The notes: generated from the sequence alone by a model not told the origin. A stretch of DNA of 64,000 nucleotides from Tetraselmis striata (GCA_006384855.1 VCJN01003303.1:49942-113941); one strand, 5' to 3'. Shown: positions 24,149 through 37,689, counted from the first letter of the stretch. Program-made: numbers and translations.

Positions 24149-24450
24149 TGTAACGCACGGATGTACGGATAAGAATATATATCACACACGGGTGGCGAGC
24201 CGGGTGTGGTCTTGAACAACCTGGGGTGACCTTGCTCGCAACAGGTTACGAGACAGTTTTAACATCGCTGCGTGTAACGCAGCGAAAACTGGGAGATGGC
24301 AGGCTCAGCTGTTATGGCTGCTTTTATGTCTACTCGTGCTGCACCCAAAAGGGCGCAACGACAGGTGCCTAGTTCCCGTACCACTGAGCAGCACTTGTAG
24401 CTGAAAAGCGGTTAGGTCAAGGGAGGAAACCCCATAAACTAGTCTAGATC

Positions 24451-25037
24451 ATTTCCCATCACTCGTGTATTGTGCCCATAACAGCACGGTTGCGCGACGA
24501 ATATATGATATAGGTTGAATTACATCTATGTAGGAATATACCTACAGGTACATAATTACTGATTCGTGTCGCTACCCTGCAAAAGAAATAGCCGCAATCG
24601 TACCTGGTAGAGGTGCGGTGGATCTATTATTGTTGCTGGTCTTTTTATTTTGTAATTCACACGCGCAGTAGTCACAGGATGCGCGCGGGCAGCAGCAGAA
24701 GCGCAGCGCCAGTCGTTAGCTGCTCGGCATATGCATAATCCGAAAATAACAGTCGTACAGAGCAGAGGCAGAAAGCACACCACAGCGCGGCCCTTGGTTC
24801 AAGCGCCCAGGATTATCGCTTGTTGACCAGGCCTGTGATTCTGCGGGTTTACAAACGCCGTGCCTTCTCGCTGCGCACGCGGAAAGCCGAGCGGCGGAGT
24901 TTGAACTCAACGCGTGGGCGGTGAATGGGGCGGTATGTCCTAGCAACCGCATGTACCCAGCGCACCCGACCTGACAGCAGCAGCTCATCTGTGTAGGGCA
25001 ACGATTACTACCGCCGTTTGCGACGTGGCGCGTCAGG
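24451..25037. other. No gene seen
   Basis: Spacer between the recombinase element and the RING-like gene. No gene or repeat recognised. Confidence 0.4.
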
Positions 25038-25539
25038 CATGGCCCCAAGGACGCCTATCATGTCGGATGGAAGAGGGGCATCTTACTCTCGCCTGCCTGG
25101 GCTGCTGCTGAGCGCAGTGCTTCCGCAACGGCGGACTCTCTCCGCTTCTGCCGCGTGCGCGACGAGCGCGCCGTCCTCCTCGGCACCGTCGTTGTCGTCG
25201 TCCCCTGCTGCTTGCTGCTCGGTTTGCCTCGGAACCCTAAACCAAACCTCAGGTAACCCTACTTTTGATACTGCTGCGGCATGCTGCGGGCAGCTGCTGT
25301 GCGTCACTGGAGCCTGCGCCCAGCGCACCCAAGGGCGGTGCCCGCTATGCCAGCGGCAGGAGCTCTGCGTGGACGCAACGGCCGAGAACGCCGCACCCTG
25401 GGAACTCGAGCTTCGGGCGGTGGAGCCCCGCCTCCGTGCTTTCATCGGCGGCCGCTCGGCTGCGTCCGCGCGGCTTCCCTCGCTGGCGGTGACGCTCGGC
25501 GAGTCTGAGTGCGCGCTCGACTACTTTGTCTCGCGCTGA
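25038..25539 (+). CDS. RING-like zinc-finger protein
   Basis: A 167-residue frame from the ATG at 25038. A Ser/Ala-rich N-terminus is followed by a RING-like domain: CSVC, then 17 residues, then CCGQLLC, GAC and CPLC. The central CCGQxxC replaces the usual C-G-H-x-x-C, so the histidine ligand is missing or another residue serves. RING domains usually act in ubiquitin ligases. The segment after the domain is helical and unassigned. A GTAACC within the domain could be read as a splice donor, but reading through gives the better zinc pattern. Codon use is GC-rich like the host genes. Confidence 0.5.
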
Positions 25540-27542
25540 AGGTTGCGTTACCGAAACGAGCCCCTCCTCCGTGGAGTGCAGCGATGCTACCGTTGGAACT
25601 CCACCACGCTCAGGGGGCACCCTTTTGCCGCGCGCCTTATTCCATCCATGCTGGGACGTCCATACTCTTGGACACACAGAGCGCCCCACGAAGTCGTCGG
25701 TGCCGACAGTGGGCGCCGCGCGACGGCCGAGCCTTCGCGACTACTTGCAGTATTTGACTACCCGTACGTGTGCTGTACCTGGCGGTGAATGTACAAAATG
25801 TTTCCATTCTTAAATCAACCTTTTTCGGGGGCTCGTGATAGCCTGAAGCTGTGCGCTGCTAGCGCTACATAGGCGACGGCTACCGCTGCTGTGCCAATGT
25901 AGAAATGAGTTGTGAATAATTGATGGTTGCTGTTTCCGGGGGTCGCTGGTGGTGCTACGGAGCTACAGACAAACTTGATTTTTCGTTTAAATACATATAC
26001 CCCCTCATGCTCCATGTTGCACTGGCAACCCACTATCTCGCGCTGCAGGTGCCGGAAGGCCCAACTGCACAAAATTTCATCCATCAGCGAGGGGGGAATA
26101 TGCCGGCACGCAGCTCCACATTGCTGTGCGTCACTCATTGCCACCACGCGAGCACGCTTTCTGCGTGTGAATGAATTCGCTGCCCAGCCCGTAGGTGGCT
26201 CACCGCCGCTTGCACTGTTTACAGCCTCTGTTTGCGCACCCTTACATTGGTATCAGATATCGCAGGATTTGGCATCACACCGCTCGAGTGCTCGACCGAC
26301 ATTCTGTCAACACATGGCCCGCTGTAAGCATGGCGATGCAGCGAGCCAATTACGGTACTGCATGCCCTTCGGTACCGAAGGCCCAAGCTCTGCAACTTAA
26401 ATATAGATCATTGATATGTGCTATTTCCAGTGGCGACATAGGCGGTACTGTACTGATATCATGCTGCTTCCGCAGCCCTGGTGACTGATTTCTGTTGGCG
26501 AAGCACAGCTAGTTTGCCACAGTATCGTGGGCTTATGCCCCCAGGTACAATAGGTTGCAATAATATGAAGTACGCCAGGTCTCTCTAGCCGCACATTTCC
26601 CCTGTTGCACCTGTTGGCGCTGCATGGTAGATGTTGCAAGCGTCTCCTGATGCGTGGCTTGGCTGGACATCACCCCCAGGGGAAGCGCAGGCAAGGAGGG
26701 AGGGGGGGGAGCACACATGTGATGATTGAAGCCCCCCCCCCCCCCCCCCCCCCCCCTTCCCCATCACCAAGGACCTGTAGCTGACCGCTAGCGGTGCCGG
26801 CCAGCCGACGTCACCTGCCTGGCGCTGTGCATGCTGGGCGACGTGGACAGGGGTTCAATCCAGAGCTGCGCGTGCCTGGATGAACTTGTCTCACAAAAGG
26901 GCGAGTTGGCGTTACCCAATATAAGCAGTGCAAGGTTCTACCGAGACCATGTAGCAACTCGTATCGCCTGCTACGCATGCTTAAGATTGGTCTAAGACTC
27001 GTTCCCAGTAGGGTTATAGATTGTCCGAATGCATTCGACGTTTTGACCAAATTCGACATGATGAGCAAAAAGGGTCCTCGCCAAAAGTAGGCATAGGTAG
27101 AAGACAAACATCTCAAACTTTGGCAATGGCTGATTTTGTTCATCAGGTCAATTGTGTAAGAGGGGTCACTCATGCGATCCTTATGTCCTAAGAAATGCGC
27201 ACCGCGCGCGCCAGAAACAACGTTAATGCCTATTCCAGTTTATACATCTGCTCTACATGGAGATAAACACTACCTACTATTTCTCCACTGCTCGCCCCCT
27301 CAGCAAGGAGGGGAAGACCCGGCCGCCGTAGGTAAGCTCATCGCAGGCCGCGAGATAAGACTGATATGCTCATCCCAATGAAAAGAGCGAAAGGTGCTCA
27401 CTTATCCTAACGCTCCCCTCCTTGCAGGAAAAAGCTCAAACCACAACCCTGGTTACCCCTTCCCCCCCCCCCCCCCCCCCACTTCCCCCACCACACACAC
27501 ATACTCCCCTATTTCGGTCCGAGTGTGGTGGAAATGCCATTG
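25540..27542. other. No gene seen
   Basis: No gene supported. Poly-C tracts lie at about 26727-26756 and 27463-27480. The stretch separates the plus-strand RING-like gene from the 3' end of minus-strand CFAP70. Confidence 0.45.
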
Positions 27543-27547
27543 TTACA
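27543..27547 (-). terminator. TGTAA polyadenylation motif of CFAP70
   Basis: TGTAA on the minus strand lies about 98 nt after the CFAP70 stop. TGTAA is the usual polyadenylation signal in volvocalean algae. A five-base match is weak alone; the position supports it. Confidence 0.45.
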
Positions 27548-27644
27548 ACGCAAACGTGACGGCTGCAGTCATCCGCCGGTTGCCTCCATCACAGCATGCC
27601 ATGCAGGGCAGCGCAGCCTCCCAGGTAGACCAAGCCAAGCCATG

Positions 27645-30600
27645 CTACCCCGGGCGGCGGTGGATGGTGGCCGTCTCCATCCACTTGGGCACGCGGAACA
27701 GCGCCTCGCTGTAATGCTCCAACTGCGGCGCCAACGAGGGGCGGGCAGGAGGGCGGGGGGGGGGGGGGGGGGGGGTTCCTCAGGAGAGCCAGATAACATT
27801 GCTAGTCCGGAGTCTGAAGCAAAACCCTGCTAGCCTCTGATGTGTGGTCCATCAGGTCACATGTACTCCGAATGGTTTCATGCGCCTGTGCCGGCGCGGT
27901 GTTGAGACCGCCTATATTTGGTCCCCGAATCCGCGATCATTTCGTCTTTTGAAGAATTTCAGCCATAGATGCAGGGCATGCTCGTACAGATATTGTTCTT
28001 AAAATCGCGTTGGTACCCGAACGCGTGCACATGTTTCATATATGGCATATATTATACATGATTTGGGGGGGAGAGGCAATCAACAATAGCGTGCGTGATT
28101 GAGTGAGCACACATCGAGAGCTATAATAATGAGTCAAAATCAATCTGTGAACAGCAGCAATTGCGCACTAGACAGGTGAGGCCTCTTAGCTGCGTATTTC
28201 CCATAACGCCAGAATCCCAGTCAGCTCAGCCGAATAATAACCCACTGACCCATAAGGATCCCCGCCCCCGAAACACCTCAACACGGCTGCACGTAACTTG
28301 CTACAGGGGTGCGGGCGCACCTCCGCCTGCGCTGCCTCATCGCCCAGCGTGACGAAGCACTTGCCGAGCTGCCCCAGGCAGTGCACCGCATTGCTGTCTG
28401 CCTTGTCCGCCGCGTACTTCCCGTCCGCCTGTACGACCGCCAGGTAGTTGTCCACGGCCGCCGGCAGCTCGTTCTGCTCGTACAGCGCATCGCCCAGCAT
28501 GGCGCGCAGCGGCGGGCCGTCCGCGAAGGGGATGGAGCGGCTGAGCACGGACTCCGCCTCCTTGTACATACCGCGCCCCATGTAGGCGCCCGCTATCTCC
28601 AGCATCAGCTCCGCGTCCTCCAGCTCCTCCTGCCAATAACGGCACACAGAACCGCTCTCAGTGACTGCGGAAGAGGTAACCGATCGCCCAATGGAGGCAG
28701 ATTAGGCAGCCGACAGTGCATGCAGCTCACACATTCATAGCTGAATGGGTTGAAATGTGATGCTAGGGTAAAATATGTGGTTGGTATAGTATATACATAT
28801 GATGTGATATATTATATAGGTATGCAACACCTCGAATGATATAAGCACACATGATATTTTGATTTATTCGTTGATACATACCATGCCATTTAATTGGGTC
28901 TAAAACAATGAACTCTTTTGGAGCAAGGAGTCGGAATATCCGTGTTGTATTCATGGTGTAATTTAATATGTTCCAAGATAAACAGACTGTCGCCCCTTCG
29001 GAAGGGGGGGGGGGGGGGGGGGTTAGAAACGTCAATATACTGCGAACCAAAAGCGTGGTTACGGCATGCATGTACCGCGATCGGTGACTGGTTTCGATTC
29101 AGGTTGTTAGTCAGCTGAGGTATGCGAGCATACATGACAGAACGAAAACATAGTTTGAGGCTGCGCGCATCTGGGTGGATGTGTCATTGCATGATGTGAT
29201 AAAGGGGGCTGGCGCGTGCACAGCGCGCCGCACCTTGTACGCAAACTGCAGGGCCATTTCCGACTCGGGCACGCGGTCCCCCTGGAGGCACGACAGCGTG
29301 AGGAAGCCCCACACTAGCGGATTGTGCGGGTTGAGGATGTTGGCCTCCGTGAACGCGAGGTCCGCCGCCTTGAGGTCGCCCATGCGCAGGGACGCGATGC
29401 CTGCGCCCAGCCAAGTGGACGCGCACGGCCGCGCGGCGCACGCCTGCAACGCCATCAAGGAAGAAGAGAAAATAGGGGGGGGGGGGGGGGGGGGAGGGGG
29501 GGGGGGGGGGGGGGGGTTCAGCAAAGAAGAAGAATTCCCGATGTCAGTTACACTTTTCCACACATCACATTACATTCCCCTCAGCCACATGATTGTGCAC
29601 CAGCCCACAAAGGTGCCCTAGCTTGAGGCGTCTTTCCCTGTGCCTCTTTGTTCAAAATGCACCCCTCAAGTAAAACCTTAATAACTGCAGGCGTGTGCAT
29701 ATGCGGCTTACCGCATGCTTCTTGTCCAAGGTGACCACGCACATGGCAGGCAATAACAAATCGATACATACAGTACAAATACAGCCTCAACATACAGGAA
29801 AGATCCTGGGGCCGTGGAATGTTGCTAGAGAGAGGGCCATTTCAATCAGTAACTTCCGACTCAGTGACTCTGAAGACGTGACAAAAATGTACACTAAAAT
29901 ACGTGTACATAAGGCATCTATGTATACGTACAGGTGCCGGCATGGTAATGAGAACAGCGCAAATAGAAACCTGCCCCGCCTGCCGATGGTCACATGCAGA
30001 CGAAACTATAGTGGGGGTTCTTATAGGTTGCATGCAAGCCCAATCTGAGGCCTGTAATATTTCCATACTTACTACAGGTGCGTTGGCACCCGTATGCACG
30101 ATGCACAGCTCTGCATAGTGTGGTTGGGCAGTCAACACTTGCCCCTTCCCCCCCTCCCACCCCCCCCCCCCCCCCCCCCTCTCTCTCTCCCTCTCACACA
30201 CACACACACACACACACCTAGATCCACCAGCGCAGGGGCCCTATACCCGTGTGCATTGAGCTCTGCGGAACAAGGCTGGGCGGGCAGGCGCACCTGGGTG
30301 TACACGTTGAGCGCAAACTGGTGCTGCTCCTGCACCAGGAAGCACGACCCCAGACGGATGTACATCTCCAGCGGGCATCGCGCTGGCTCTGCGCTGAGCG
30401 CGTGCTGGTAAGCCACGGCTGCGTCCTTGTACTGCCCCGTCTTGTACAGCACGTGGCCCATCAGAATGTGCGGACGCACGTCCTGGGCGCGGAGACGGCC
30501 AGCCCCAAGAGACCGTCCGTGGGGGGCGGGATGGGCTCAGACGGCAGGGCAGCGACCACGCACGGCTGCACTACTTTCATGGTCCAGAGCGTCAGTCAGT

Positions 30601-33600
30601 CCACCGGACCGGGAACAAGCGGCATCCACACTGGCAACCGCGCCGACGTCTTTGTTACCCACCACGTAAACAGCATCCTGGAGGTAATGCCAGCAGAGCG
30701 AACAGCACAACTGCCATCACACACTCAATCGCCGACGCTATGAAGGCCGGGACAGCTGAATCGGTGACCCCAAAGTAATATTGTTTGATGGTCGCTGACC
30801 CCCAGCACAATGCGATGCCAGTAATTGATACCAGCAGCATAAACTGAAGGACCAATGTCGACCGATGACAATGGTGATGACAAGTGAAGCAGACAGTGAC
30901 ATCTCCCTGAGAAAATGCCCCAAGAACATCGAAGCAAACGGCAAGGAGACTGAGGACACGCATGCACTCAGCAGCAACAGCAACGAGGCAACCCGGGCAG
31001 TCATGTGACTGTGGGGCCACATCAGGAGTGGCTGAGTCAGGCGCACCTTCTTGTCGCCGTGGCGCATTGCATCCTTTAGGTGCTTGATTGCCGCCTCGGG
31101 CTGCTCCTGCAGGCTGGCGGCGCGGCTGCAGCACAGCGCCATCTCCACACGCACCTGCTCCGCCCATGGCACATTGCCCGCCACTGCCAGAGCCTTGGCA
31201 GCGCACTTACCCAGCTTCAGGTCCAGCAGCATCAGCGCCAGCTGCATGAGACACAGTAGACAGAGGCGAGACAGAGGATGGGCGATATATATTTGGGGGG
31301 GGGGGGGGGGGGCGCAAACCGGTTTCAGCTGCCATAGGGTGCCACAAGACGCATAATTCAGTGGCGCGGCTTAAAAGGGGATGGTATGCAAGAGACCCTG
31401 TGCGCACTTGGAGGAAGAAGTTGGCAGCGAGCCCCACAAGGCCCTGCGCCTGCGCCCCCTGGCACAGCGTGACAGCCTTGAAGCGTGCGTTGCGTGCGCT
31501 GGCGGCGGCCTCTTCCCGGCGGTGCTCCGGCGCGTGCGGCACCTTGTCCGCGTACAGTAGCGCCAGCAGCGCCCACCCGACGCCGTTGTTCTCCGACTGC
31601 GCGATAGCGGACTGCGCGATGCTGTCGGCCCGCTCCATGAACTGCACATCTTGCGTGGCGCCCTCCTGCGGGGGCGCTCGCAGCCTTTCTTAGAACAATT
31701 TCGGAGCCAACTGCCCGAGTGCCGTAGCTTTAGCGCATCCAACACTTGAAACATAGGAATGCTGACATTAAATATATGCATATCCATGCAGGTACTAAAC
31801 AAAATGCAGTACCCAGGAGTGTTTTAGCGGATTGCACAGTTTGTGGGGTTACGCATTCACGGGACATGAAACAGCGAATTGCACTTCCAGGTGCGCTGGT
31901 GCCCTATGGCACCTGTATGAGCCCTTATCATAAGCCTCAAATATCGGGCATGCATGCATCCTAATATAGCACCCGCTAAATCCCGCAGTAGTTTCGTCTA
32001 CATTTGACCTGGCAGGCAGGGCAGGTACCTGTACGCAGTGCTTTTATAACCATGCCGGCACCCGTGTGAATACATAGATGCCTGATGTACCCGTCATACA
32101 TAGATGCCATGTAACCCGTCATATTTCAGTGTACAGATTTGTCACATGTTCGCAGCACATCACCAAGTTAATTGGCCCTCTCTTCAGCGACATTCCATGG
32201 CTCCAGGATCTGTACTGTATGTTGAGGTAGTGTATGTATTGTATGTTGAAGTGTTGAATCGATGCGCTGCATTTATAGCATTTCAAAACTGCACCGGCAC
32301 CAGTGTGCGGCGGATACATGAGACGGGGACACCGCCGAACGAGGGGGGGGAGCGGCGGTGGATGCCTACCTCCCAGAGCAGGGACGCCAGACAGAGGAGC
32401 CCGTCCAGGTTCCCGGGGTCCAGCGCGACCACCTCCTTGAACGCCTCCACCGCTTTGCCAACGTCGCCCATCCGGGAGAGGAAGCTGCCGTAGCTGTACC
32501 ACACCTCTGGATTCTTGCTCGCCAACAGTCGCTCCTGCGGGTGCAGAGGCTCTTGTCAGGAGGCAGTTACGCATAGTGTTTCCACAGCTGTGGCGTCCAC
32601 AGGAAGGGGGGCAAGACAGGGAACTGCCAATGAGGCGCATGGGGGCGCGCGTGCAAGGGCTGTGCCACCCACTGTGTGACAGCGGGAGGCGCGTTTGAAG
32701 TCCTCATTGACCTCGTACTCGTCCGCCAGAGCCTGCAGCTGCGCGAGGCGCATGCTGTCCGGCACCACCGGCTCCAGGCGCTTCTTGGGCCCCTTGATGA
32801 GATCGTTCAGCGAGCGGTGCATTTCATCCATGAGGTACACGTACAGGTCGTTGTACAGCTCCCGCATCTCGTCGTACCCCATCGCGCCCGACTTTTTGTA
32901 CTTCTCCTGCACAACGCGCACGATAACTCCCCGCAGCGTGTCCTTCAGCTCGAGGTACTTCCCCGTGCGGTTGAGCTCAAAGACGAGCTTGCGCTGCCGC
33001 GCCGCCATGACCTTCTCCTGCGCGTACGGCCCCTTCTCCCGCTCAAGCTCCTCGCCAAACATGGCCATGTAGTCTGCCGCCAGCGACTTGGCGGCGCGGC
33101 GGACCTCTGAACGGAAGTCGTCCGAAGCTTGCTTGGGCTCAACAATCTTCTCCAGATTGCTGCAAGCAGGCGCGTGCAAGACATTGCTCAGCCTCCCGTA
33201 GCACTGGATGAGAAATCACGACAGCGAGCCGCGCGTTAAGGGGCGTGCAGGGGCGGTCATTCCCCTTAAAAAGTTGTCCACGGGTCGGCGGCGTGGATTG
33301 GACAGCGAGTCTACCAGCAAAGCGAGGGGCGCACCGTTTTGGCACCATCTCCTCCAAAGTGTTGACGGGTTTTGGCGGGGGCTCCCACGGCGGGAACAGC
33401 GGCGCTGAGAGGGAGAGGCTGACGGTGAGCGAGGTCTCGGCTGCTGCCCAGGCGCATGGGCGCGGGTCCGCGCCCGGGACCGGAGGGAACTCCACACCTT
33501 CCGCCAGTAGCTTGCCCTTTAGGTTCACCTCCGGAGGGCCAAGGGGCTCAAGCATGCTCTTGTGCACGCGCCCAGCCGCCTTGGTCTCGCCAAAGCTCTT

Positions 33601-36600
33601 CTTGAACTTGACCGTCGCCTCGTGGGACGCTGCGCCTGGGTCCGCCAGGGCCGCCATGTCCAGGCGGGTGATGCCGTGGAACATGTCCACCGCATTGTCC
33701 ACGTACGCGCTCGTTGCCACCTTCAGCGCCCTGCACAGGACCACAAGGCGGCAGCGGGGGGCATGCAAGGCCCATCAGGCCAGGCGTCGCGGTGGGTGGG
33801 ATCAATCACCCACTCACCCAAAACATGAATGTCGTTTCAACGATAATTAAAGTCGCTTGGGCACAGCGGTGCGGACGCAAGGGAGCGGGAGAGGCGACAA
33901 GCAGCATGACAGTGCAGCCACCGGGACCCCGCACCTCGCAAACTCAAGCAACAGCGGTGTGCGGTCCTCGAGGGCTTCCGACATCGCTGCCACGACATCT
34001 GGTGCCAGGTAGAATCGCCGGCCGGTGTCGCTGAACTTCACGGTGGCCAGCTGGTCCGCATCGCCGGGCACAACTGCGCCCTGCGGAGTGCATCACGGGG
34101 GGGGACGGGGTGTCAGGAAGCAACCAGAGGGGGCGGCGGCGGCATGATTCAGTCTGGTGCACCTGGCCGTGCTGTGGTAGGCAGCGCATTGTAGGAAAGA
34201 TGTCGGGAAACTAACAGGGAACTATTCATCAGAAAGTGGATGTGGACACGTGCCGTGGATTCGACCCAACGTTTCATATACTTTTCAACGCAACGACCAA
34301 TGACATACTGTACACAAGTTATGGATCTACAAGCAAGACGATTTTTTGCATTTAATGGACAATCTCCTCCGCCATTCAGGGCGGCCTGTGAATTGATTAT
34401 TTGTTGGCACGCCGGTAGTTGATGAGGTAGTATGGAGTTTTCAAAGTAGTACAGAGTTTTTCCACAATAAAACTATTTCAAAAGCAGTATAGAGTTTCTC
34501 CACAACAATGATTCGTAGTGGAATTGTCATGTACGAGCAGTCCGAAAAACGTACCGGTATCAGTACCGCCCTTCACATCTGGCAGTTTGTAGTAAGGATT
34601 GCTCCATTGACCCTCACTCCTCATCGCGCCACCCGATATAATAACGTCAGGTATAAGCACTGTCCCTATTCCCGGTTCAACGACAAAATTACAGCAAATC
34701 GTTATTGTGGAACAGCTTTATAACTGACAATTTAGGTTGGCATGTGCACTTGAGGAGACAGATGAGCAATTCGAGCGGAAGGCGGGTGTGGGGTGGGGGG
34801 GGGGGGGGGGGGGGGGGGGGGAGCTGGGAGGGCACTTACCTGGGCAAGCGCCATCACCCGCGGTGCGGATGGCCCGTCGTCGGGGTCCAGCTCCGCCAGC
34901 TTGCGCGCCGGCACAGAGGGCAGCCACAGCGCAAACTTTAGGCTGAGCTCTGGCCCCGCCAAAGCCGCCGCGGCCTCCAGGCCCTCCGGAAGCGCGCCCG
35001 AGAGCTCCACGCCCAGGGTGGCCACACGCCCCTCGCTGGCCTCTTGCTCGGACAGCAGAGGGCACGGCGTGTACACCACAGTGGGCTCCGCGGGCGCAGC
35101 CTCGCTTCCTGCTGCGGGCGCCTGAGAAACATCAGCCAGAAGTGTGTCATCTTGATGCCTGCGTCTTCTAACAGGCGCACACCGTGTGCCTTGACTCCTG
35201 GCGAGTAAGCAACCAACTCATGGGTGGGGGGGGGGGAGGGGGGTAGAGCCAGCGAAGGAGGAGGAGGTGGACGTGGATGGTGGCAGTGCCCGGTGTAGAT
35301 GGGGAGGAGGGAGAGAAGGTGCTGGTGGAAGCAGGCGCTGAGGCGCAGGTGGAGGTGGAGAGTTGTGTGGAGCTATATTTATTTAAGATAAAAAGATAAG
35401 TTGTGGAGGTAGGGAAGGGAGGGGGGGGGGGGGGGGGGGGGCTTCGGAGATGGTGATGGGCCAGGGTTGGTAGTAGGTGTGCCGATAAAGACTTAATTGT
35501 GGACGCAGGGAAGGAGGGCAGTTGCGCTGGAGCTGGTGCCGGGGGCAGGGCGAACATGGAGAATGATGTGGGGGGACGATACACACTAGGCCATGTGTGG
35601 ATGCGCGATGGCCACATGGTGGTAAGGGTGGTAAGGGTTGGTTGTCGATAAGGATCAGCACGGAGATTGAGATGCAGGTTGAGCGTGGCATTAGGCTACT
35701 GGGGGGGGGGGGGGGGGCTCACCCCCTCACCCTCCACCCCCGCCGACGGCTCAGGCGTCTCGTGCGGCGGCACCACTTCCTCCTGCACTAACGAAACGCG
35801 CACCTCCACGCTAGCGCTTCCCATCACCTCGAGCCCCTCCGGCAGCTCCAGCGCCTGCAGCAGCGCCGCGTTGGCCCAAGCCCCGGTATCAGCGAACGCC
35901 TGGGGGCTTTGCTACAATGCCAGTTGATGCTTCGGCAGCCGAGGAGGCAAGGGGCAGCCGCACCTGCAGCGCCAGCGCGCCCTCCTGTACCTCGTGCTGC
36001 CCCAAGCCAAAGGGGAGCAGGTCCAGCGTGGCCTTGACCACCTGCACCCGCCACGCACCACTCGCCAGTCAGCCGCCGCATCACCCGAGCCTGGAGGCGG
36101 CCTCCCTCTGCCACACGTCATGGGTGCAAGATGCCGGAAGGGGCGGCTGGCTGCTGGCAAGCACTCACCTCCACGTTGACCATCTTTTTTCCCTCCGCCA
36201 TCTGTGTGCCGAGCCTGATGGAGAGCGGCGTGTTGAGAAGACCCTGTTGATGCCAAGCAACGGCAAGTCAGCCGGTGAATCATACCCATCCCGCAGGCCT
36301 GCGCAAGCCGTCAACTAACAGGTCCATTACAAGAGGCTTCCGTGCGCACTCATGCATCAGGGGCATGTCTAAGTGGTGATGGGGATGGGGATGGGGATGG
36401 GGATGGGGATGATGCTGGTGTTGGTGATAGGGATAGGTATGAGCATGGGGGTGGCATTGGTGGTGGCGGTGGTGATAGCGGCGATGGTGGGGATGGGGAT
36501 GGCGACGGAGATGGCGATAGTGGCGGTGGTGGCAGTCACAGTGGCGGTGGTGCTAGTGGCGGTGGTGATAATGGTGATGGTGATGGTGATGGCGGTATTG

Positions 36601-37096
36601 ATGGCGACGCTCCCATTTTTGTCTGCCAAATGTGTGTGTGTGTGTGTGTGTGTGTCTTGCAAAGGGTGGGAAGGGGCGCTGACCTCCAGCGTCGCGTGAT
36701 TCAGCGGGAGCGCCAGCCGCTGCACCACGTTCAGCTTGTAGCTGCCGTCCTCTTCTGCATGTACCGGCTCAGTGGTTATGCCCGTGGGCGGCGCGCCAAG
36801 GAAGGACACAGCAGCGTACACCATCTGTACTGGTGGCGGATCCTTTCCCTCCTCGGCGCTTGGGGCAGGCTGGGGAGCATGAACAGACGGGCGGCCTCGG
36901 CGTCAGAATACCCAGCAGAGTACTCCGGCTGCGTGAAAGCACGGTGGGCGGGTGCGTCGGCAGACGCAGAGGAAAGGGGGCTCACAAATAGCTGCGTGCA
37001 GCTGGTGAGGGTCACGTCCAGCAGCACCATGGGGCCGTCCCACTCCGGGGCTGCCGGTGCTGCCTTCTCCTCGGCGGCTGCCTTCTTCGGCGCCAT
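27645..37096 (-). CDS. CFAP70: Cilia- and flagella-associated protein 70, about 16 exons
   Basis: An axonemal protein needed for normal ciliary beating. The start is the ATG at 37094-37096 (MAPKKAAAEEKAAPAAPEW), and TAG at 27645-27647 ends a short last exon. Clear exons include 37096-36986, 36824-36684, 36243-36169, 36041-35964, about 35900-35731, 35121-34841, about 34071-33935, 33729-33330, about 33162-32690, 32535-32370, about 31680-31408, 31243-31034, about 30481-30291, about 29453-29236, about 28630-28311 and 27711-27645. Splice sites are GT-AG. The N-terminal half is beta-rich, as in the C2-like region of this family. The middle holds YNDLYVYLMDEMHRSLND. The C-terminal half holds TPR repeats, including NPEVWYSYGSFLSRMGDVGK and STWLGAGIASLRMGDLKA. 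The last two exons add a TPR-like region beyond the end expected from animal homologues. Several introns contain long G/C homopolymers. Confidence 0.9.
29474..29517. repeat. Long poly-G tract in CFAP70 intron
   Basis: About 40 G with a single A interruption on the plus strand. On the coding strand this is a poly-C run just upstream of a 3' splice site. It is the longest of many such tracts in this gene's introns. Confidence 0.85.
36373..36600. repeat. GGGGAT/GGTGAT microsatellite in CFAP70 intron
   Basis: Imperfect hexamer repeats of GGGGAT followed by GGTGAT/GGCGGT variants fill the intron between exons 2 and 3. The long Met-Gly and Gly-Asp reading frames here are produced by this repeat. 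Confidence 0.85.
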
Positions 37097-37352
37097 GTTG
37101 GAGCGCTGGAGGCCTGCGGTGGGGGCACACCCACGACCATAGCCTGAACAACGCCCCTTTTGTCTCCCAACCTAACAAAGCTACGCGAGGTAAGATATAC
37201 ACCCTGTGAAACCCGTAAATCGCCCGCCCTTGTTATTGGAGGGCGTGCGCGGGCATCTAGGCAAAAGGGCTCCGCACGATGACCTGCGATAACGGCGGGT
37301 CTGCCCATTCGAGCGCCGCAACGTCTGGTCCTTCAAGCACCGGAGAGACGAC

Positions 37353-37383
<31 letters not shown>

Positions 37384-37689
37384 ACACCACCTCCACATGA
37401 CAGCACCGGGCCGGTCGCCCCCCGCATGCCGCTATACGCACCTCAAAGAGCGCGACGCCCACGCGGTGCCGACCTGCAGTCCCTGGGCCACGCGGCTGCT
37501 TTGACACTGTTTGCTTCGTCGTATTGCGACGCTTAATTAGCAGTCGCTGCTGCTAGCGAGTGCAGAAGTAACTGTGTGGCTGCGTGTAGATGTCAGCGGA
37601 CAGCGAGCCCACATGTGACGGCCCCGGCCATGCTACATGTGACGCGGCAGCGCGCGTCGCAGGCAGTATATTAACGAGTCACAGCTGAT
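37097..37689. other. Upstream region of CFAP70
   Basis: This is the promoter side of CFAP70. A C-run followed by CA repeats lies at about 37350-37386. No core promoter element is assigned. It ends at the SINE copy that begins near 37690. Confidence 0.4.

Larger units (their letters stand above)
21215..24450 (-). mobile_element. Gag + tyrosine recombinase element, copy 2 (PAT-type repeats, no RT)
   Basis: In sense (minus) order: A1 (24450-24266), Gag-like ORF, tyrosine recombinase ORF, B1 (21547-21521), A2 (21520-21334), unique spacer, B2 (about 21243-21216). B1 abuts A2 directly. This split direct repeat arrangement is that of PAT/Kangaroo/TOC-type DIRS retroelements. Length is about 3.24 kb, almost the same as copy 1 at 37940-41161. 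No reverse transcriptase or RNase H fits between the two ORFs in either copy. Repeat A contains a small hairpin (CGCTGCGT...ACGCAGCG). Confidence 0.85.

Noticed and set aside
32676..33850. Long plus-strand frames opposite CFAP70
   Set aside because: The minus-strand frame matches CFAP70; the plus frames are GC-driven shadows.
36342..37142. 266-codon plus-strand frame rich in Gly and Asp
   Set aside because: It is the translation of a GGGGAT/GGTGAT repeat and the antisense of CFAP70 exons.
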